Positions 1-5,207 of a DNA stretch of 5,207 nt are shown here, in pieces. The position numbers and the translations under genes were made by a program. This DNA is from Clostridia bacterium (GTDB lineage Bacteria > Bacillota > Clostridia > Lachnospirales > Bianqueaceae), in NCBI GenBank assembly GCA_900764045.1, contig CAAFMN010000098.1, positions 1-5,207 of the forward strand. Direction: 5' to 3'. Below the pieces are notes generated by a model. It was not told where the DNA came from and did not search any database. It was given only the letters and a program-made list of their open reading frames with translations. How positions within the stretch are numbered: the first letter of the stretch is position 1; each line of letters opens with the position of its first letter.

Positions 1-548
1 CGGATGTATATTTGCAAAAAGGAAGTAAATTACTTGCTGTCGAGGCGAAGGGTTTCTCGGTTCTAAGCAATGTGATGGCAAGTAATAGAGATGTCGAAAA
101 AAACAATCGAAAAATGTTTATCGATCCTATTCTTGAAGTGGATAAATTTGCAGAAAAGGCAACCAAGGCAGGAGAACGCTTCTCTGGGATAGAGGTAATA
201 TTTGCAGTCGCAGTTTCTATGGATAGTATCAATGCAAATCCATATTATTACGAAGACATTATCCGTGAAATCGAGGAGAAAAAGGTGTGTTCCAGAGTTC
301 GCTATTTCTTCAATTTCAGCATTGAAGAATATGAGATGTTGATGAGCGTTGCCGAAAAAGGGGTAGACATTTTCCCATTATTGCAAGAGTATTTTGAGGA
401 ATCGGTACTTCCTCCCTTTAGCAACTATCTGCGAGGAAAAGGATTAAATCCCCAAATGACGGCTTTTATGGATGAGTGGTATAAGCGTGCAACCTCGGAA
501 ATGTTTGACATTCTAAGAAACAATGAAGAAAAACAAGGTGGAGACTAA
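1..548 (+). CDS. Partial PD-(D/E)XK nuclease-like protein (C-terminal part, 5' end outside window)
   Basis: The reading frame is open to the left edge (first full codon at base 3), so this is the 3' part of a longer gene. The TTG at 12 has no ribosome binding site and is probably internal. The first visible residues read DVYLQKGSKLLAVEAKGF: an Asp (bases 3-5), then 12 residues later a hydrophobic strand ending in Glu-Ala-Lys (Glu 42-44, Lys 48-50). This D-x12-E-x-K layout is that of the PD-(D/E)XK nuclease core, where these residues bind metal and cut DNA. After it come a charged helical stretch, a hydrophobic strand (IEVIFAVAVSM) and an alpha-rich C-terminus without transmembrane segments. 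I do not recognise a named family. The gene ends 2 bases before pglZ, so it is very likely co-transcribed and perhaps translationally coupled with it. It is not a recognisable PglX C-terminus. Its G+C (about 39%) is lower than that of the genes that follow. The gene itself is secure; the nuclease assignment is tentative because it rests on one short motif at the edge. Confidence 0.6.
   Translation, partial: DVYLQKGSKLLAVEAKGFSVLSNVMASNRDVEKNNRKMFIDPILEVDKFAEKATKAGERFSGIEVIFAVAVSMDSINANPYYYEDIIREIEEKKVCSRVRYFFNFSIEEYEMLMSVAEKGVDIFPLLQEYFEESVLPPFSNYLRGKGLNPQMTAFMDEWYKRATSEMFDILRNNEEKQGGD
535..543 (+). promoter_or_regulatory. Ribosome binding site of pglZ
   Basis: AAGGTGGAG lies inside the last codons of the upstream gene, 7 bases before the ATG at 551. 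It is a close match to the AAGGAGG Shine-Dalgarno consensus and supports that ATG as the pglZ start. Because it overlaps the upstream coding region, translation of pglZ may be coupled to that gene. Confidence 0.75.
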
Positions 549-550
549 GC

Positions 551-3079
551 ATGGCAGAGCTGAACTTAAAACAAATTACGGACAAGCTCAACGGGGAGTT
601 CGTTGGTGATGCACGGAAGCTGGTCTTCTGGTACGATGCCAATGCGGACTTTGCCGATGAGATCTCCAATCTAAAACTGGATAACGCCAAGGTGTTGGTC
701 ATGGAGCCAAATTGTCAGTTCCGCACCAAGTATTTTCTGGAGCGTGAGGACACAACCACCAATTATCTTGTATACGCGCCCTTTGCAAAACCTTCCATTC
801 GGGACAACCATCTGGAGGATACCATTCGCTATTCTAAGGAGTTCTTTGCAGACCGTATTTCCTTGATTTGTGTGGACTTGGGAATCCCAGAGAGCCTAAA
901 GCCGGTGCTCCAGAAGTATGCTGGTTTCTTCAAGGCACAGGAGCGCACCGACCGTTTTTATAAGCTGGAGATCGACCAGTGGACGCAGGAATCGGTAGAG
1001 GTCGGCTTGATGAGCGTTCTCTGCCGGGTGCAGGCGCTGAACTTCGAAGAGGTCGTGCGCGTTGTTCTCACCGGCGATGGCTTTGCAGAGAATAAGTATC
1101 TGGCGGACTTCAAGCGGTATGATCTGGAGGACAGCTTTTGGATGCTGGTGAGCCTGCATTTCGGCTATACGGAGACCGAGCCTACGCTTGAAAAGCTGGC
1201 CATGACACTCCTGATGACCTATGCCCAGAAAGAGGTTGGCAAGGAGCTGCCGAAGGACTGGAGCAGTCTTGTTTCCGTCAAGACCGGCAATGTGGTGGTC
1301 TTCATGGAGAACATCATGAACAACATCCAGTATCGGGAGCGCTTCGAGGCCATCTCCGCAGAGTTGGAAGAAATCCTGCGGGTGGAGGAGCTTCTGAAGA
1401 CTTACCCCGTGGAGCAGTTCATTGACTGCGATGTGTTTGCCTGCATCGACCGCATGATCATCCGGTGGATGGTGGAGCGGCTTTGCAGCGAGGATCTTGG
1501 CACAGCGCTGATGGGCAAGAGCATTCCGGAGATCTGCGAGTTGCGCAGGAAAAAGCATTTTGCTGACCGTTATGCCGAAGCCTATGCGGTTTTGACCAAC
1601 GCCTACGCTATTCTCAAGGAGGCAAAGTATAGCGGGCATCCCGATGCCGATACCATGATCCGGCAGTACCGAGAGAAGGATTATCGAATCGACACCTATC
1701 ACCGGCAGTTCTATTTCCACTATGACCAGTTGGAGGACAAGGACCCCTTTGCCCAACTGCGTCAGTTGGTGGAGAATGTCTACACCAATGATTATCTGAG
1801 CAAGATCTGTTTTGCGTGGAATACCGCCTTCAGTGAAGCTGATACTACCGCTCTCTCGATACCCATGCAGCGCCGCTTTTATAATCGCTACTTAGGCGGC
1901 AAAAACCGCGCCAAGACCGTCGTTCTGATCTCCGATGCCCTGCGTTATGAGGTGGGTATGGAGTTGATGGAGGCGCTTTCCAAGGACGCCAACTGTGCCT
2001 CTATCAAAATGGATGCTATGCTGGCTGGCCTGCCCAGCATCACCAAAACCGGCATGGCAGCCCTTCTGCCCCACAAGCAGATCACCATTTCGGGAGAGAA
2101 AGTTTTAGTGGACGGCAAGCCTACCGTTTCCACCGCCCAGCGTGAAGTGATCCTGACCTCTGCTGACCCGGATGCACGTTGCTATACTTATGAGGATGTG
2201 GAGCGCATGGGGTCTGCGGAGCTATCTGAAGCGTTCCGTGGTGTTTCTACGGTCTACATCTACCACAATCAAATCGATGCACGGGGTGATAAGCAGCCGA
2301 CAGAAAACGAGGTCTATGTATCCTGCCGGGAGGCCATTGATGAATTATTTTCTCTGTTGATTCGTTTGGCCAAGAACAAAGTAGCATCTCACTTCCTTAT
2401 AACTGCGGATCATGGCTTTATCTATAAGCGGGATCAACTAACTGAAAGCGATAAGATTAGTGCCAGTGGTACCGGGATCGACTTCGGCGGCAGACGGTAT
2501 ACTGTAGGCGTACAGGCTCTGAATGCCGATGGTATGACCAGTTATCCGCTGGCTGCCATGTTCGGCAACGACGATCCCCGTATGGTGACGGTGCCTCTGG
2601 GCGCGGATGTCTTCAAAGCCTCCGGTGGCAGTTGCTATGTGCATGGCGGCTGCTCCTTGCAGGAGATGTTGGTGCCAGTCATTGAACTGACCACTAAGAC
2701 CGGGCAGCAGAAAAAGGTATTCCAGAAGGCCGGCATTTCCCTGGTCAGTATCCTTAACAAAATCACAAACCTTATTACTACGCTGGACTTCATCCAGCCT
2801 GAGCCCGTGGGCGATGGCGTGAATGAAGGTAGATATCGCATCTTCTTTGTGGATGCCGAGGGCAACAAGGTCTCCAGTGAGAATGTGCTGACGGCAGATA
2901 AAAAGGAAACGGATGCCCAGAAGCGAATTTCACGACTGAAATTCCGCTTCAAAGACATGAAGTATGATCCCAACGCAAATTATTACCTTGTCATCTACGA
3001 TGATGAAAATGACTTTACCCCGGTCACGAAGCAGGAGGTTCGCATCGATATGGCCTTCGCCAATGATTTTGGGTTCTAA
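551..3079 (+). CDS. pglZ: BREX-1 system phosphatase-like protein PglZ (type A)
   Basis: This is a complete 842-residue protein, within the usual size of type 1 BREX PglZ. PglZ is a core BREX component of the alkaline phosphatase superfamily; it is needed for phage exclusion, but its substrate is not firmly established. The N-terminal half (about 1-440) is mostly helical and matches the PglZ N-terminal region in general character. The PglZ catalytic domain (about 454-715) shows the superfamily landmarks: VVLISDALRYE (457-467, metal-binding Asp462), PSITKTGMAALLP (495-507, with the Ser/Thr at the nucleophile position), YHNQIDARGD (571-580), LITADHGFIYKR (616-627, metal ligands Asp620 and His621) and YVHGGCSLQEMLVPV (696-710). 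The active-site motifs look intact. Residues about 715-842 form a beta-rich, probably immunoglobulin-like tail ending in NDFGF, as is common in this family. The ATG at 551 follows a good ribosome binding site. The gene sits between a nuclease-like gene and brxL, which is the canonical pglZ-brxL order of type 1 BREX. The family call is strong; exact residue roles are inferred from the superfamily. Confidence 0.95.
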   Translation: MAELNLKQITDKLNGEFVGDARKLVFWYDANADFADEISNLKLDNAKVLVMEPNCQFRTKYFLEREDTTTNYLVYAPFAKPSIRDNHLEDTIRYSKEFFADRISLICVDLGIPESLKPVLQKYAGFFKAQERTDRFYKLEIDQWTQESVEVGLMSVLCRVQALNFEEVVRVVLTGDGFAENKYLADFKRYDLEDSFWMLVSLHFGYTETEPTLEKLAMTLLMTYAQKEVGKELPKDWSSLVSVKTGNVVVFMENIMNNIQYRERFEAISAELEEILRVEELLKTYPVEQFIDCDVFACIDRMIIRWMVERLCSEDLGTALMGKSIPEICELRRKKHFADRYAEAYAVLTNAYAILKEAKYSGHPDADTMIRQYREKDYRIDTYHRQFYFHYDQLEDKDPFAQLRQLVENVYTNDYLSKICFAWNTAFSEADTTALSIPMQRRFYNRYLGGKNRAKTVVLISDALRYEVGMELMEALSKDANCASIKMDAMLAGLPSITKTGMAALLPHKQITISGEKVLVDGKPTVSTAQREVILTSADPDARCYTYEDVERMGSAELSEAFRGVSTVYIYHNQIDARGDKQPTENEVYVSCREAIDELFSLLIRLAKNKVASHFLITADHGFIYKRDQLTESDKISASGTGIDFGGRRYTVGVQALNADGMTSYPLAAMFGNDDPRMVTVPLGADVFKASGGSCYVHGGCSLQEMLVPVIELTTKTGQQKKVFQKAGISLVSILNKITNLITTLDFIQPEPVGDGVNEGRYRIFFVDAEGNKVSSENVLTADKKETDAQKRISRLKFRFKDMKYDPNANYYLVIYDDENDFTPVTKQEVRIDMAFANDFGF

Positions 3080-3084
3080 TGAAC

Positions 3085-3090
3085 GGAGGA
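3085..3090 (+). promoter_or_regulatory. Ribosome binding site that decides the brxL start
   Basis: GGAGGA is a near-perfect Shine-Dalgarno sequence placed 6 bases before the ATG at 3097. The in-frame ATG at 3079, which overlaps the pglZ stop as TAATG, lies upstream of this site and would add only MNGGCS, encoded by the binding site itself. The ATG at 3097 is therefore preferred, leaving a 17-base gap after pglZ. Confidence 0.8.
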
Positions 3091-3096
3091 TGCAGC

Positions 3097-5127
3097 ATGG
3101 AAGATAACCGCGAGGGATGGAATCCCGGAACGATGACCGAAGCCGAGGGGCTTCTATCGGAAGATCCCAACATCGTCATCAATCAAAAGCTGCGTCGATT
3201 CTTTGACGGCAAAATTGTTCGCAAGGATCTGACCAAGAAAATCAAGGAAGGTGCGAATGTGCCGGTCTATGTCCTTGAGTTTTTGCTGGGCCAGTATTGT
3301 AGCTCCGACGATCCGGAGATTATCGAAGAGGGCGTTGAAAATGTAAAACGCATCCTTTCTGACAATTATGTTCGTCCGGATGAGGCGCAGAAGATCCTCT
3401 CCATGTTGCGTCAGCGCGGGATGCACACGGTCATTGACAAAATCACCGTCAATCTGAATATGAAAAAAGATACCTATGAGGCGGAGTTCTCCAACCTTGG
3501 TATCAAGAATATCCCTATTTCAGAGGATTACCCAGCGAAGTTCGACCGGCTGCTCTGCGGCGGTATCTGGTGCATTGTGCAGCTCGAATATGAGTTTCTG
3601 GAAGAAGAGAAAAGCGCTTCACCCATTCACATCCGCAAGCTGACACCAATCCAGATGCCCCATGTGGACATTGAGGAATTGAAGGAAGGCAGAAAGAACT
3701 TCACCGAAGAAGAGTGGCTTGAGATCATGCTGCGCTCCTGCGGTTATGAGCCGGATAAGCTGAATGACCGTGAACGCTGGCTGCTGCTTGCCCGTATGCT
3801 GCCGCTTGTGGAAAACAACTTCAACCTCTGTGAGCTGGGTCCGCGAAGCACCGGCAAATCCCATATCTATAAAGAAATCTCCCCGAACAGCATTCTTGTT
3901 TCCGGCGGTCAGACTACCGTTGCGAACCTGTTCTACAACATGGGCAGAAAAACCGTTGGCTTGGTTGGCTTGTGGGATTGCGTGGCGTTCGACGAGGTTG
4001 CCGGTATCAACTTCAAGGACAAGGACGGCATTCAGATCATGAAGGACTATATGGCGTCCGGCTCCTTCGCCCGTGGAAAGGAAGAAAAAGCCGCGACCGC
4101 TTCTATGGTTTTCGTCGGCAATATCAATCAGAGCGTGGATGTGCTGCTGAAAACATCCAGCCTCTTTGATCCGTTCCCTCCCGAAATGGGAACGGACACA
4201 GCGTTCCTCGACCGTATGCACTGCTATATCCCCGGCTGGGAGATCCCAAAGTTCCGTCCGGAGCATTTCACCAATGACTACGGTTTCATCACCGACTATC
4301 TGGCAGAGTTTATCCGGGAGCTTCGTAAGGAGCAGTACGGCGATGCGCTGGACAAGTATTTCCGCCTTGGCAAGAACCTCAATCAGCGCGATACCATTGC
4401 CGTTCGCAAGATGGTTGGCGGCATGATCAAGCTGCTTTATCCGGACGGGGAGTTTACGAAAGAACAGCTTGAAGAGATCCTCAAGTTTGCGCTTGAAATG
4501 CGCCGCCGCGTCAAGGAACAGCTCAAGAAGCTGGGCGGCATGGAGTTTTATGATGTCAATTTCTCGTACATTGACAATGATACCTTTGAGGAACATTTCG
4601 TCTCCGTCCCCGAACAGGGCGGTGGAAAGCTGATTCCCGAAGGAATGTGCAATCCCGGTCAGGTCTATACGGTTTCGCAGGGAAAGAGCGGCATGATTGG
4701 CGTCTTCCGTCTGGAATCACAGATGCTTCCCGGCAGCGGAAAGTTTGAGCGGACGGGACTAAACTCTGATGGTAAGTGCAAGGAAGCGGCAAATACTGCC
4801 TTCAACTATCTGAAAGCAAACGGCAACCGCATCAGCGGCGCGATCAGCACGACAACGAAGGACTATATCATCAACTATCAGGATTTGCAGGGAATTGGCA
4901 TGACCGAGAAGCTGGCTCTTCCTACGCTAATTGCGCTCTGCTCGATTGCGCTTGGAAAGCCGACTCTCAGTAGTCTGGCGGTGCTGGGCGAGATCAGTAT
5001 TGCAGGAACCATGCGCAAGGTGGACGAGCTTGCAAATGCGCTTCAGGTCGGCCTTGATAGCGGTGCAAGAAGGTGCTGCTGCCTATTACATCGGCGGCTG
5101 ATCTCGGACTTGTCCCAGCAGATTTGA
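3097..5127 (+). CDS. brxL: BREX system AAA+ ATPase / Lon-like protein BrxL, 3' end frameshifted
   Basis: BrxL is the last core gene of type 1 BREX: a DNA-binding AAA+ protein with a Lon-like C-terminal domain, needed for phage blocking in several systems but not for host methylation. As read it has 676 residues from the ATG at 3097. Residues about 1-230 are the BrxL N-terminal domain, a candidate DNA-binding region. The AAA+ core follows: Walker A GPRSTGKS (248-255, Lys254), Walker B CVAFDE (295-300, Asp299 and Glu300), a sensor-1-like VFVGNIN (338-344, Asn342) and an arginine-finger candidate in FLDRMHCYIPGW (Arg373). The ATPase looks intact. Residues from about 500 are Lon-protease-like, with GEISIAGTMRKVDEL (631-645) aligning to the Lon segment that precedes the catalytic Lys. 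After Ala657 the frame breaks: the last 19 residues, rich in Cys and Arg, are out of frame with the family sequence and stop at TGA 5125-5127. One added base would give a normal 700-residue protein ending at 5198. Whether this is a real mutation or a sequencing error cannot be decided here. Confidence 0.92.
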   Translation: MEDNREGWNPGTMTEAEGLLSEDPNIVINQKLRRFFDGKIVRKDLTKKIKEGANVPVYVLEFLLGQYCSSDDPEIIEEGVENVKRILSDNYVRPDEAQKILSMLRQRGMHTVIDKITVNLNMKKDTYEAEFSNLGIKNIPISEDYPAKFDRLLCGGIWCIVQLEYEFLEEEKSASPIHIRKLTPIQMPHVDIEELKEGRKNFTEEEWLEIMLRSCGYEPDKLNDRERWLLLARMLPLVENNFNLCELGPRSTGKSHIYKEISPNSILVSGGQTTVANLFYNMGRKTVGLVGLWDCVAFDEVAGINFKDKDGIQIMKDYMASGSFARGKEEKAATASMVFVGNINQSVDVLLKTSSLFDPFPPEMGTDTAFLDRMHCYIPGWEIPKFRPEHFTNDYGFITDYLAEFIRELRKEQYGDALDKYFRLGKNLNQRDTIAVRKMVGGMIKLLYPDGEFTKEQLEEILKFALEMRRRVKEQLKKLGGMEFYDVNFSYIDNDTFEEHFVSVPEQGGGKLIPEGMCNPGQVYTVSQGKSGMIGVFRLESQMLPGSGKFERTGLNSDGKCKEAANTAFNYLKANGNRISGAISTTTKDYIINYQDLQGIGMTEKLALPTLIALCSIALGKPTLSSLAVLGEISIAGTMRKVDELANALQVGLDSGARRCCCLLHRRLISDLSQQI

Positions 5128-5198
5128 TTGGCTGCTTCAATCTTGTTTTCTATCAGAGCGCAGAAGACGCGGTATATAAGGCATTGGGCGTTGAGTAA
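5073..5198 (+). pseudogene. brxL: Out-of-frame C-terminal end of brxL (one-base deletion upstream)
   Basis: In the frame one base behind brxL, the codons from 5073 read VLLPITSAADLGLVPADLIG and continue through CFNLVFYQSAEDAVYKALGVE to a TAA at 5196-5198. This is a typical Lon/BrxL C-terminus: Lon-family proteins have Gly-Ala-Lys-Lys-Val-Leu-Leu-Pro followed by a helix at this place. The DNA at the break, GGTGCAAGAAGGTG (5062-5075), would read Gly-Ala-Lys-Lys-Val if the AA after GC were AAA, so the simplest explanation is loss of one A near 5067-5068. The 41 codons plus stop restore a 700-residue BrxL. The segment has no start codon or ribosome binding site of its own and is not a separate gene. 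Confidence 0.85.
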
Positions 5199-5207
5199 TT
5201 CCGATCA

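Noticed and set aside
12..14. TTG at base 12 as the start of the nuclease-like gene
   Set aside because: There is no Shine-Dalgarno sequence in front, the frame is open to the window edge, and the upstream Asp codon at 3-5 fits the nuclease motif. The gene is more likely cut by the window edge.
896..1756. Long minus-strand open frame (286 codons) inside pglZ
   Set aside because: It lies fully antisense to the secure pglZ reading frame, has no ribosome binding site that I could see, and its His/Leu/Gln-rich product resembles no family. It is a shadow of pglZ codon use.
3079..3081. ATG overlapping the pglZ stop (TAATG) as the brxL start
   Set aside because: The strong GGAGGA site at 3085-3090 is downstream of it and correctly spaced for the ATG at 3097. 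Coupled initiation at 3079 remains possible but less likely.
3619..4596. Long minus-strand open frame (325 codons) inside brxL
   Set aside because: It is antisense to the conserved AAA+ core of BrxL, including Walker A and B, and gives a low-complexity product without motifs. It is a shadow frame.
5056..5127. Programmed -1 frameshifting in brxL
   Set aside because: No X-XXY-YYZ slippery heptamer is present at GCAAGAAGG and no strong downstream hairpin was evident by eye. A one-base deletion or a sequencing error is simpler.

Overview
This window is the 3' part of what looks like a type 1 BREX (bacteriophage exclusion) phage-defence operon. All genes are on the + strand and packed with almost no gaps: (1) the C-terminal part of a protein that runs off the left edge and carries a PD-(D/E)XK-nuclease-like motif, (2) a complete pglZ (BREX-1 alkaline-phosphatase-superfamily protein), and (3) a brxL (AAA+ ATPase with a Lon-like C-terminal domain) that is complete except for an apparent one-base deletion near its 3' end. 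The BREX call rests on the sequence motifs of PglZ and BrxL and their adjacency in the canonical pglZ-brxL order. The upstream BREX genes (brxA, brxB, brxC, pglX) would lie to the left and are not visible.

Layout: bases 1-548 are the partial nuclease-like gene (about 39% G+C by hand count over 1-540). It is followed after 2 bases by pglZ (551-3079) and then brxL (start most likely 3097). The pglZ stop overlaps an ATG by one base, but a strong GGAGGA ribosome binding site favours the ATG at 3097. pglZ and brxL are visibly richer in G+C (sampled lines mostly about 47-65%). Only 9 bases follow the restored brxL stop, so no terminator can be assessed. There is no gap over 300 bases, and I found no RNA gene, mobile element, repeat array or CRISPR.

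How the genes would work together, from knowledge of BREX: PglX methylates a non-palindromic site on the host chromosome, PglZ and BrxB/BrxC are core components, and BrxL is a DNA-binding AAA+ machine involved in blocking phage replication. A nuclease-like gene directly before pglZ is not one of the six core genes. It is best read as an accessory restriction or anti-phage factor inserted in the operon, and it is the least described part of the window.

Organism: the AG-rich Shine-Dalgarno sequences (AAGGTGGAG, GGAGGA), moderate G+C and codon use suggest a Clostridia-like Firmicute, perhaps from the gut. This is a weak inference, because BREX operons move horizontally. Two sequence-level oddities stand out: the brxL frameshift, and the apparent lack of a Lon Ser/Lys catalytic dyad in BrxL.
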